This document shows positions 1 to 11,204 of a stretch of DNA of 64,000 nucleotides, piece by piece (the first letter of the stretch is position 1; each line of letters begins with the position of its first letter). Below the pieces are notes generated by a model. The model had not been told where the DNA came from, ran no database searches, and saw only the letters and a list, made by a program, of their open reading frames with translations. Source of the DNA: Thysanoteuthis rhombus (taxonomy: Eukaryota > Mollusca > Cephalopoda > Oegopsida > Thysanoteuthidae). A program made the translations under genes and the position numbers. The stretch lies in the NCBI GenBank assembly GCA_963457665.1, contig OY735222.1, forward strand, positions 34,282,414-34,346,413. Reading direction: 5' to 3'.

Positions 1-470
1 TTATAATGTATGCATAAAAATACATGGTCAGTGAAAGAAAAAAAGGCAACCAAGATGTGAAGGTGAAAGTATAGTGAAGCATGTCAAATATGTACGTTCT
101 TTCCCCAGGATATACGTTCCCGACAAGGTTGGACCTAGTTGCCCAAACTCATTTCCATCAGTGATTTCCTATCGTTTAACCCAAGAGTTAATCGAGTCAG
201 TCCATGCTATGGGGGAATTTATCCATTTTGCAGTCATAAGAAAGACACAAAATCTTTTTCAAATGATCATTAAGAGAATTCCTCGACACCAACAGAGAAA
301 GCCTCCCACTTTAAATATAATGGGGAGGTACAGTCAACCCTGCAGACGAGTGCTACTTTTTCTTCATTCTTCTAATTAAGAATTTTTTTCGTTGGTCAAT
401 TTTATTACCTTTATTATGAAAACCTTGAAAATTAAAAAACGTTTAAATCTCTACATTGAAAAAAATTGAT
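1..470. other. Unassigned sequence before satellite A
   Basis: An open frame of 101 codons (74-379, plus) has no recognisable motif and no clear splice context. I see no known repeat here. Confidence 0.3.
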
Positions 471-3400
471 ATTTTTACAATGGAACCGAAGTAATGGAAT
501 CGATAATATTGGCAATGAAATCATAGGAATGGAATGAAAAAAAAAACAAAACTTTCTTTTGAATGCATAGCAATGGAATCGATAAAACTGATATTTTCAC
601 AATGAAATCAAAGTAATGGAACCAATAAAATTGATATCTGTGCAGTGAAAGGTAAGTGTTGTAATAAAAAAAAATGATATCGTACAGTAAAACCAGAGAA
701 ATGGAACCAGTGAAATTAGATATCTTTGCAATAAAACCAAATTAATGGAATCTATATGATTTTTATTTTCACAGTGAAAACAAATTAATGGAATCATTAA
801 TACATAAGTAATGATCTCAATGCAGCTTATATCTTCAGATTAAAACCATAGTTATGGAATCAAGAAAATTGACATGTTTACAGTGAAACGAAAAAAATAG
901 AATAAAAAATTGATACTTTGCAGTAAAACCTAAGTAATGGAATCAGTAATATTTATATCTTTGGAATGAAACCAAAGTAAATAAAATTGGCATTCTTCAC
1001 AGAAAAGCAAAAGTAATCAAATCAATAAAAAAACAAATTATTGAAACAATAAAAATCCAAACTAAATAAATCCATAAACTTGTATCTCTACAGTAAAACC
1101 ATATCAATGGAATCAATAGAAAATAAATTTACAGTAAAAGTAAAGAAATGTAATCAATAAAAAATGTGTACAATATTGCAATAAAACCTATTTAATAAAA
1201 TCAATAGATTTGATATTTTTACTACAGAACCAAAGCGAAGAAATCAATGAAATTAATATCTTTACAGTAAAACCAATGCAATTTAATCAATGAAATCGAT
1301 ATCTGTACATTAAACCCAAAGTAATAGAAACGATACAACAGATATCTTTACAGTAAAACTGATATAATGGTACCAATAAATTGATATTTTCATTGCGAAA
1401 CCATAGTAATGGGAACAATACAATTGATAATCTTTTAATAAAACCTAAATAATGTTATCAATGGGATAGATGTTTTTAGTAAAACCAAAGTGATGAAACT
1501 AATAAAATTGATATCTTCACAGTAAAGCAGAAGTAATGGAATCAATGAGAATTATTTATTCACAGCAAACCCAAGTACGTCAATCAATAAATCTGATATA
1601 TTTTCAGTAAAACCAACATAATGGTATCAATAAAATTGATATCTTCACAGTAAAACCAAAGTAATGGAATCCACGACATTAATATCTCTAGAGGAAAACC
1701 AAAGAAATAGAACCAATAAATTTGATTTGTTCATAAGAGAAGTAAAGAAATCAACAAAATTGTATTTAACTGTAAAACCTAAGTAATGGAATGAATAAAA
1801 TTGATATCTTCACGGTAAATCTAAAACAATGGAATCAATTGAATTGATATCTACATGGTGTGACCAAATTTATGGGATCAATAAAGATGATTTATTATCA
1901 GTGAAAGCAAATAAACTGAATCAATAAAATAGATATCTTTACAGAAAAACCAAAGAAATGGAGCCAATCTTTACAGCAATTCCAAAGTAATGGAATCAAT
2001 CTTTGCAATAAAACCACAGTAATTGAGCCAATCTTTACAGAAAAATCGAAGTAATGGATTCAATCTTTACAGCAAATCTTTGTTCTTGCTTAGGATCTGC
2101 GACAGCTTCCTCTCGGTTTTCAGAGTTGGATCTCTTTTTAACTTGCAGTAGCCACCCTCCCCAATTATGTTGGCCAACTTTTCACTGTACGCTAGCTTGT
2201 CCATTAACACAGTTGCGTTTCCCTTATCTGCTGGCAGTATGACTATACTTGTGTCACTCCGAAGGGTCTTGATGGCCGCCCATTCCTCCTTTTTTATATT
2301 GAGCTCAGAGGCTCTGGCCTTTTCAAGGACCTGTCTCACTTTCCATCTTAGCTCATCTCCCTGGGCATGGGGAAGATCCTTATTCAAGGCTGCTGCCTCG
2401 ATTGGAGCTATGATGTCCAAGTAAGGGACTCGTTTACTCGGGATTTATTTAGTATAGATTCTTCAGAGTTTGATAGTATCCGTTGACTCAAGTTGATTAC
2501 TGCCTTTACGGGTTGTGGATTATCGCTCTTGGACTTTAAGCATCAAGGTTTCAATACATCTGTGTATCGTAAGCCAACGTTCACTGGTCGATATCTCAAC
2601 TTCGCCACTAACCATCCATACAGCGTTAAGAAAGGGATCGTCCGATGCTTACAGCACCGAGCAAAGCTAATAAGTAGCGACACTGACAATACCTCGGTGA
2701 GATGCGTAACATAAGCAAGAATCGCCAGAAAAATGGTTATCCCAAAGGCTTAACTGTCACCACTAGTGAAAGGAGAGTGACGGAGGAGGAGGATGACAAT
2801 CATAAACCAACTACAGTCTGTCTCCCTTACCTTAAGAATGTGTCTGAGAAGATCCAGAAGATCTACGCCCAATATAATATCCGGGCCGTATTCAGAAGCA
2901 GATCAGTGCTACGCAGCTACCTCTCCCGCACCAAACCACCCACTGAGTTATCGAACACCAAAAACTGTGTATACTCAATACCGTGCAGCTGTGGGCACGA
3001 ATACACAGGTGAAACATGTTGCCCCTTGGAGCCAATCTTTCCAGAAAAACCAAAGTAATGGAGCCAATCTTTACAGTAAAACTAAAGTAATGAAGTCAAT
3101 AAAAGTAAAATCACCATAGGAAAACAAAAAATTGAAGCAATGAATTTGATAGCTTCACAGTAAATCCAAAGTAATTGAGTTAATAGAATGGATACATTTA
3201 CAGCAAAACCAAAGAAATTGGATGAACAAACTTTACATCTTAATAACATGTAATAATATGTAACAGAATTTGTAAAACCAAAATAATGGAATCAATTGAA
3301 TTGATATCTTTACAGTAAAAGATATTAATAAAATTGATATTGTTACTATGAAACCAAAGTAATTGAACGAATGATATAAATATCTTAACAGTGAAATCGG

Positions 3401-4345
3401 TTCTTAAAGAACAAACGAAATTGATATCTCTACTAGAAGTAATTGAATCAATAAAATTAACATATTTTGAGTATAACCAATGTAATAAAATCAAAAATGA
3501 ATCTAAAGTTATTGAATTGATGAATTGGATATCTTTACAGTGAAACTAAATTTGTGGAATCAATAAAATCTACGTTTCAACAGGAAAACCAGAGTAAAGG
3601 ACATAAATTGATATCTTCATAGTAAAGCCAAATTAATGCGATCAATAAAATATATCTCTTTACAGTAAAACCAATGTAGTGGAACCTTTAAAACTGATAT
3701 TTTACTGTAAACCAAAGTAAAGGTTTCAGGGTTAAGATATTTTTACTGTGAAACCAAAGCAACAAAATTAACGAAGATCTCTTCAACAAAATCAAAATAA
3801 TGGAATGAATAAAATTGATATCGTTGCAATTAAACCAAAATAATGGAACCAATGAAATTGATGTCATTACAGTAAAACCAATCCAATTGAACCTATAAAA
3901 ATGATAGTTAGTGAGTAATGGTATTAATAGAATTGATATGTTTACGATGAAACCAAAGTAATGGAATTAATCGAATGAACGTCTTTACGGTAAAAACAAT
4001 AGAATCAATAAACTAGATCTCTTTACAATGATATTAATGTAATAGGAACTTTAAAATTGATATCTTTATAAAAAAGCCAAAATAATTGAATCACTGGAAT
4101 AGATATATTTACAGTGATATTAATTTAATAGGAACTTTAAAATTGATATCTTTTCAGTAAAACCAAAATAATGGAATCAATTCATATCAAATTAATATTT
4201 TTACAGTGTAACCAAAGAAATATAATATATCAATAAATTTGATATTTTTGCAGTAAAAACAATAAAATTGATATCTTTCCAATAAAACTAAAGTAATGGA
4301 ATCAGTAAAATTGATATCTGTACCGGAAACCAAATTAATGGAATC
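470..4345. repeat. Satellite A: degenerate 44-bp tandem array
   Basis: Dozens of imperfect units share the cores TTGATATCTTTACAGTAAAA and ACCAAAGTAATGGAATCAAT. Spacing is about 43-44 bp, roughly 65 units by length. Stop codons and indels in all frames exclude coding. It is interrupted by a Penelope-like fragment (about 2072-3025). Units next to the insertion are a shorter variant of about 32-33 bp lacking the AAAATTGATAT part. The array ends at an RTE LINE fragment. Confidence 0.85.
2067..3025. pseudogene. Penelope-like element fragment with internal inversion
   Basis: On the minus strand, 2420-2067 encodes 117 residues typical of the N-terminal part of a Penelope-like reverse transcriptase, including IVILPADKGNATVLMD. 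On the plus strand, about 2490-2780 encodes the distal RT region (FNTSVYRKPTFTGRYLNF, HPYSVKKG). Then 2702-3025 encodes the linker and the start of the GIY-YIG region (CVYSIPCSCGHEYTGE). The two halves point in opposite directions, and the RT core between them, including YxDD, is missing. This is a dead, rearranged copy inside satellite A. Confidence 0.75.
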
Positions 4346-4429
4346 AATAAATGTCGAATCTCCATGTCGTCACCGTTGAATTACATATTAATTTGTGGAT
4401 CACTTATTCATTGTTACAAAACTTATTTG

Positions 4430-4759
4430 AGAGACTCATGCTCAACCTCACATGGAGAGATCACAAGGCAGAACAGAATATCAGGAAGAAAACGGGAGTC
4501 AGAGACATCATAAAATCTATTAGAAAACTTAAATGGCAATGGGCTGGTCATGTTGCAAGAATGGGCGTAATGTCCACCGGTTGTCTGTCACTCACAACAC
4601 GGATCCCCCAAAGATCACATGCGAAACCGAGGCCGACATAATACAAGATGGAGAGATGAACAGGACAAATCTAGAAAATACTGACTACGCGACGCCCATG
4701 ATAGAGAATTGTGGCGAATCCTGGGGAAGGTCTATGTTCAACGACGGACGTTAAAAGAC

Positions 4760-4798
<39 letters not shown>

Positions 4799-4838
4799 CG
4801 ACGACGACGATGATGATGATGATGATGATGATGCTGAC
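4430..4838 (+). mobile_element. RTE-type LINE, 3' end fragment with (GAT)n tail
   Basis: The plus strand encodes the C-terminal segment of the RTE polyprotein ([32 protein letters not shown]). A frameshift follows, then the 3' region and a (GAT)n tail at about 4760-4832. It is 5'-truncated and non-functional. RTE elements typically end in simple trinucleotide repeats. Confidence 0.8.
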
Positions 4839-4839
4839 G

Positions 4840-5370
4840 ACGATTTCAGTGTGAAAGATAGATAAAAGAAATTCTCCTGATTATTTGAGGGCTTGAAAGG
4901 TGAGGAGACATTGAAGTGCTGTTTTGCAAACGTGTTTTGCTATTAGAAAGGCTCCTACTCATTATGCTTCTTTCTCCTTGCTTCCATTGATTTGTGTGTT
5001 GTATCCCAACTGCGGGAATTTCAACTTTCGAGTAATTTCAAGAGGTGGAACGAGCCCACAGGAAATAGTAAGAATTTCTCTAATTACTTTTGTAATTCTC
5101 ATATCATGCAAACAAGTGTGAGAGGGAAGGGGCATGGAGGCAAGATCGAACTACTAAACGAATTGGGTCTGAAAAATTTCAGAACGACTATTTTAGAGCA
5201 ATCAGAAATGAACGGGACAAACTATCTAATATTTTCAACTTGAAAAGTGCATCTGTTGTTTGCTCTGTATCTTCAAGTATGTATATATAAATCTGGAGAG
5301 AGAGAGAGAGAGGGGGGGAGAGAGAGAGAAAGTTTGTGTGTGTGTGTTTGTGTGTGTTACAGTATAGTCT
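4840..5370. other. Unassigned AT-rich sequence with (GA)n/(GT)n tract
   Basis: No coding or known repeat signal appears in 4840-5290. A polypurine (GA)n and then a (GT)n microsatellite occupy about 5297-5350, just before satellite B. Confidence 0.5.
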
Positions 5371-6410
5371 TCTGTAATGTATCTCCAATATTCTTTCACT
5401 TGTACACGGAAATCATTTTTGTACTGTGTCTCAGCAGCATTCCTTTCCTCGTACACCACCTGTGCATTGAAATCATTCATTTCATTGTTTCTCCAATATT
5501 CCTTCACTTGTACACTGATATCATTTCTTTTATCGAGTCTGCAAAATTCCTTCATTTATACACTGAAATCATCTATCCTGATGTGTCTCTCTACAATTCC
5601 TTCATTTTTTTCACTGAAATCATTTCTTCTTTTGTGTTTCTCCAATATTCTTTCCTTTGTTCACCGAAATCATTTCTTCTGTTGTATCTCTCGAATATTT
5701 TTCACTTGTACACTGAAATTATTTCCTTTATTGTGTCTTTCCAGTACTATTTCAGTAGTACACTGAAATCGTTTCTTCTGTTGTGTTTCTCCAATATTCC
5801 TTCACTTTTTCTCTGAAATAGTTTTTCCTGTAGTGACTCTCCCATATTCTTTCACTTGTACACAGAAATCATTTTTTTATATTGTGTTCCTCCAATAATC
5901 CTTCAATTCTACACTGGAATCATTCCTTCTGCTGCATCTCTCCAACATTCTGTCACTTTTACACTGAAATCTTCTATTTGTTGTGTTTCTCATATTTTCC
6001 TTCAGTTGTACAGTGATATCATTTCTTCTGTTGTATCTCTTTAATACTCCTCCACTTGTACACTGAATCATTTTTGTGGAGTTTCTCTCCAATATCCTTT
6101 CACTTGTACACTAAAATCATTTCCTCTGTTGTGTCTCTCCAATATTCCTTCCATTGTAGACTGGAATCATTTTTCTGTTGTGTCTCTCCGATACTTCTGC
6201 ACTCTTACGGTGAAATAATTTCTTCCGTTGTGACTCTGCAATATTCCTTCAGCTGTACACTGAAATAATTTCTTTTGTTGAGTTTCTCCAAAATCCATTC
6301 ATTTGTACACTGAAATCATTTATTCTTTCGGGTCTCTGCAATACTCCTTCACTTGTACTATGAAATCATTTTTCCTTTTGTGACTCTCCAATATCCCTCC
6401 TCTTCTTCAC
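5370..6410. repeat. Satellite B: degenerate 50-bp tandem array
   Basis: About 20 imperfect units contain TTCACTTGTACACTGAAATC, then a TTTCTTCTGTTGTGTCTCTC-like part and CAATATTCC. Spacing is near 50 bp. Long open frames on both strands come from the repeat period and low stop density. I found no start, splice or domain evidence that they encode protein. Confidence 0.8.
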
Positions 6411-6855
6411 AAAATGGAAACTTCATAATAAGCTTTAAGGCCTAAAACTGCTATCGTTTCCAGTTATTTTGAAGACTAAATGAACGGGATTAATGTCAAA
6501 ATGTTGTTCAACTAGCCACAATCCCGAGAGAAGTAACAGTGAAAGTTTAAGAAGGATGATGCAACTATCAGGTAGTGGCATGCACCACGAAGCATCTTTA
6601 TGAGTCAACATATCAGGATGGCAAACATAGAGTTTACATCATTTTTATGATAATACCATTATACTGATGTGGCGAACAAATGAAAACTGAAGATGAGACA
6701 TTTGTCAAAACGGTAAGAAGAATCTATTCAATAAAAAACGTAAAATTGTGCATATAATTATGAATGTTCAAAGAAATAGAATAAAGTACATTAAATATTT
6801 ACTTGAATGCAACAAAGCAGCCTCGATTATTACATGTACATGTGTGCATATTGCA

Positions 6856-6892
<37 letters not shown>

Positions 6893-6960
6893 TCGCAGCA
6901 CTAGGGAAACTGATCTTAGGTGAAATAGGAGCACAGTTAAATTCAGTTGTTACGCATTGT
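6410..6960. other. Unassigned sequence with (GT)n
   Basis: No gene or recognised repeat, apart from a (GT)n microsatellite at 6859-6890. Confidence 0.5.
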
Positions 6961-6964
6961 CTGA

Positions 6965-7195
6965 AAGAGATTCTGAGTTTGAGTTTTATATTGGATTCCA
7001 TGATATCCCTGGTTCCTGTTTTTCCTGTAGTAGACTGTTCTGTTTTGTGATTGCTCCGTGTGATGTTGGGCATGATTCTATTTAGTTGCACATTGCATGG
7101 TTCTCAGTTTAAGGGTCAGTCTTTCGGCCAAGTTCCATGTTTCAACTCCATAGGTGACTATCGGGAAGATGCATTGGTTGTAGACCCTTCACTTT
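6965..7195 (-). mobile_element. RTE-type LINE fragment, minus strand
   Basis: The minus strand encodes a worn version of the RTE C-terminal module: a TYG..TWNL-like part, then NRIMPNITRSNHKTEQ and KTGTRDIMES. It is frameshifted and truncated at both ends. It diverges from the plus-strand copy that begins near 7690. Confidence 0.65.
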
Positions 7196-7689
7196 GGACT
7201 AATGTTTTGTTTTTTTTTGTTCCTGGAGATCAAACGGAATTCACCAGGTTTGGTCGAGACCCGGTCGAGGTTATTAGTATTGTATGGCCAGTAAGAATCT
7301 GGTGTGACAGGCAGACTCCTGGTTTCTTAGTATCAGGCTAGACAGAAGAATTGGTAAGTACTTATGAAGAAATAAGAAGTAAAGTATTAGAATAACGATG
7401 ACGAAAGATCCATTTTTACTTGTACGATAGTGAATAGATCTTTAAGGTTTAGTGTAGTTTTCTCACTGAAGTTGACTTGTGGTCATGATGATGTTAACAG
7501 TTAGTGATTGAAAGTTTGCAACTGTGAATATTTATATTGTCGCTTTGCTGTGTAGTTGATGAGTAGTGTCAATGTAGATGAAAACTGTGTATGGTGCGAG
7601 GAAGTTCCATTGTCACTACTGACTTCTTTGCAAAGAGACAAAGATCAAAGTCATAAACACAGCAGACGGTTGACCCCCACCTGCCTAAA

Positions 7690-8215
7690 ACAACGGATCT
7701 TTATGAAATCCTCGAAAGAAGAAGAAATCAGACAAAGGATCAGTTAAGGTTATCAAATTTCAGTTGAGCAAGAAAATCCAATTTGTCCAAAAAAGAAGGG
7801 TATACCATCAAAGCACTCTCCCGATAGTCACTTACGGAGCTGGAACATCGAATATGACCAAAAGGCTGACCCTTAAACTGAGAAACATGCAAGGTGCACA
7901 TGAGAGAATCATGCACAACATCACACTGAGCGATCACAACACAGCACAATATATTAGAGAAAAACAGAAGTCATAGAATATCATAAAAACCATTAGAGAC
8001 CTCAAATGAAAATGGTATGATCATGTTGCAAGAATGTCAGACAACCACTGGATATAACGACTCACAATGTTCACATCTCCCCAGAAATCATATGGGAAAC
8101 CGTGGCCTGTAAAGAATGAGATGGTGTGACTAACCAGGCATGTTCGGGGAGTATTGGCTTCACAATGCCTATGAAAGATAGATCTGGCGAATCTTTGACA
8201 CTAAAAGGCCGCTGC
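7690..8215 (+). mobile_element. RTE-type LINE fragment, plus strand
   Basis: The plus strand encodes KSSKEEEIRQRIS, then VQKRRVYHQSTLPIVTYGAG, TKRLTLKLRNMQGAHERIM and TAQYIREK. These parallel the better-preserved RTE copies at 13.5 and 25.7 kb. It carries frameshifts and stops and has no clear trinucleotide tail. Confidence 0.7.
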
Positions 8216-9540
8216 AGATAATGCACACTCAAGCAATAAAAAGGTGGGTAATCTTCATGGACATTCAAAAATTTCAATTAGAATTAGATAGTGGTGAGTG
8301 TGCCCCCTCCACGGCTCTTGCACGCTTGGAGTGGTATGAATACGTAGGTATGATGACATCATAGGAGGCTTTAATGGATTTTCCCTCGCAAATACTTATA
8401 TGTTCATATGTATTCCTATGTATGTGTGTGTCTGTGTCTGTATATCATTAATATTTTAATTATCTGTTTACTCTCAACCACTTTATAATCAGAATTTGTA
8501 TATGTATGCGTGTGCACATGCATGTGATGTGAATATGTGTTTGTATGTTCGTTATTATGTGTATACATTTATGAGGGTGTCGCTGTATGTTTGAACAACC
8601 ATTTCCCATGTACTTAAGAACCAAGGAGGGGCATAGATTCACTAGTCCCTAATTCTAAAGGGCTTCATCCACACTGATAATGCATGATATTTGAAAATAA
8701 CTAATCCATGGACGATTTATTACAGGATCCTTGTCCCGACATCTATCACCCTAAGGGACATCCATTTCTGAATAGCGCACTAACTGAAAACCACAACAAG
8801 ACAATATTAAACGGATATCCCATCAATTTGGCAATAAATAATACCACATCGATTCCACACTAAATGAAAACCACAAAGAATAGCCGAATAGCCTCCAAAT
8901 CCTGCACAAATTGAATGTTCCGAAAATCTAAATATCTCAACAATTCTGCTCTGACTGAATGCCAAAATAAAACTGCGTTAGGTGAACATCCCATCAAACT
9001 GATCACTATAATGATCTTACACAAATGGATGATCTGATGATAGTGCATAAACTAAAAGCTCCATTGATTCCACACCAACTGATTCCACACAAACTGATAC
9101 TCAAACAATCTGCTCTAACGACTACAAGAAAAATATCGTCCCATCCACTCTTCTTTCTGTTCTGGATTGTCTTTTCCCCTTTTTTTCTGGAGCCTATATC
9201 CCTTCCCCTTTTTGTTTTTGTTTCTATTGTCTTTTCCCCTTTTTGTCCTGCTTCTTATCGTCACTATATATTCCCTTCCTCTCCGTTTCCCTTCTCCTTC
9301 GTATCACCTTATACTTGTATGTGTCTTTGCACGTGCGTGAGCGTGCGTGTTCGTGCATACGAATTTCGATTTATTTCGGTCAAGGAAAATCTGGCTGCTT
9401 TTAGATTTTTTAAAAATTTGTATCCGTCCGACCATTAGTGCACATTACATTACTTTAGAGGGGATGATGAATTTGGAGGAATTGGGTTGGCATAAACCAT
9501 AGTGAATTAGCAGAATTCACTCGAATATTGCATATTTCAT
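8215..9540. other. No gene seen; weak degenerate repeats
   Basis: 8400-8560 is TG/TA-rich. From about 8770 to 9120 short similar phrases recur (CACTAACTGAAAACCACAA, CACTAAATGAAAACCACAA, CTGACTGAATGCCAAAATAA), suggesting a very old tandem array. 9150-9300 is pyrimidine-rich, with TTGTCTTTTCCCCTTTTT repeated. Confidence 0.35.
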
Positions 9541-10480
9541 AAGTAAACTAATATACAAACTGATCTGTGGTACTTTCGCACGTAGAGTCTTTTTGTTGAA
9601 ACCGAACAGCGATGGATTTTTGGGAGACGAGGGAATTTGGTCCTCGTCGTGATTTGACGGTAGTGCACGTGCAGCCCTGTAGATGTCGAAGAGAATGGGA
9701 TGCGCGCCAAGTATGAAGTTGGACGCGCATTGATGAAACAAAGTAGAATGAACACATATAAGAATTATGGCCAGACAAGAGACGTACGTTTAAAAACAAG
9801 AATAAAGATGAGGTACATGTAAGGATACATAAATACGATCGGTCGTGGGAAGTAATGTTACGAGAAGAGGTAGAAGAAGAGATGGCGAAAGGTGGAAGCT
9901 TTCTTGTCTTGATAGAGCTGGCGTCGGAGTTGTAGTTGAGTTGTCCGAACGCGCGGATTCCGTATGGTTGGATTACACCCAGATAGGTGGAAACCGGGTT
10001 CAGCGTACGAGCCACACTGCCAAATGAGTGAGTTAACTTGGGGGCTATTCTCAGACGCTGATAGACTCCCGGCAAACAGATTATGAAAGACGTAGAACAT
10101 GGAGTTTTATCCATACGTGTTTCCCGAAGTGAGGGTGGTGGTTATTATCGGATTAGCGAAATGATAACGATCTTAGGGAGATGGGAAGAGAGTGGCCAGC
10201 CGCGAGGGCCAGGGCCGGAGCCGGGGCCAGTGGCATGACCAGCAAGGGGTCCTGGCGCCAATGAGCATTTGACCAGGGAGAAGGCAAAAGAGAGAATGGC
10301 CGGCCGCAAAGGCCGGGGCTAGAAGCGTAACCAGCTAGTGGTGCTGGAGCTAATGAGCATTGGACCACGTGCGTCCAGGGCTTTTATAGGGGTCGTTGGA
10401 AGAAGTGACGTTTTGGATATCTAGCTAAAAGAAGAGTTTCGTATTTAATCCCTAACTAAAAGTATAGGGGGCACTACAGT
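9540..10480 (-). repeat. GC-richer island, possible LTR-like or regulatory repeat
   Basis: Base composition shifts clearly towards GC. On the minus strand a TATAAAAG box lies near 10383-10390. Downstream of it on that strand sit two imperfect copies of an approximately 100-bp module (10187-10275 and 10291-10374), each ending in plus-strand ATGAGCATT-TGACCA-like sequence. A 188-codon minus-strand open frame (9548-10114) has no recognisable domain. A solo LTR or promoter-bearing repeat is possible, but termini and target-site duplications were not identified. Confidence 0.3.
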
Positions 10481-10611
10481 ACAGTACTAAATATTGACAA
10501 CAAGCAAGGGACATATGATTTGTATATTCCAACTCAGCATTAAAATCTACATACCTACACTAGAGCTTTATTGATATTTGATAGACTTTAATCTATTTAT
10601 ATTCAATTTAT

Positions 10612-10644
<33 letters not shown>

Positions 10645-11200
10645 AAGATTAAACATTTGCATTCTATGCTTCTTAACCACTTTAATTAGCATTCAGTTTT
10701 TAGACTGTAATCAGTGAACTACAAAAATATACAATATTTCACATCTTAAATACATGTTCACCTAGATAGATGACATTTATTTGAATTCGAATACATGATA
10801 CAGTTTTGTGAACAATAAACGTTTTTTTTTTTTGATTCTCATGTAATGAATAATGTCGTTTCTCTGCCACAAGATTCGCAGTGTCAGATTTAGAGGGAAC
10901 ATTACTGCGAACCCACATGCATCTGCCGGACCCCCAGGGACCCATAGATCGCAGTTTCGAAATCACTGCCACTTTCAACAGAAGTATTTAACTATCAGGT
11001 ATTCTTCGAAAATCTTATTCTATACGAGGGAATTTTCTAAGTGAGATCGTTTTCCAATGTTATCATTCTGATTCTTCTCCCCATTTTCTATTTGTTTTGG
11101 CAGCCAGGGGAGACAACCCGTGTTGCCAGCACGCAAACGCCGGCGAAAGTTATAAATGTACCAGTAAATCACATCCTATACAGTAAATGACCTGATGAAT
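10480..11200. other. No gene seen; (CA)n/(TA)n tract
   Basis: AT-rich sequence with a (CA)n(TA)n microsatellite at about 10612-10643. There is no recognised repeat apart from that. Confidence 0.4.
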
Positions 11201-11204
11201 CACA

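Noticed and set aside
470-4345. A CRISPR array
   Set aside because: The repeats are contiguous and diverged with no unique spacers, and the DNA is eukaryotic.
5235-6268. Open frames of 60-190 codons over 5.2-6.3 kb on both strands
   Set aside because: They follow the 50-bp satellite period, occur on both strands at once and change frame from unit to unit.
9548-10114. A 188-codon gene on the minus strand
   Set aside because: No domain or splice context was found. The composition fits a GC-richer repeat. It is kept only as part of the island.
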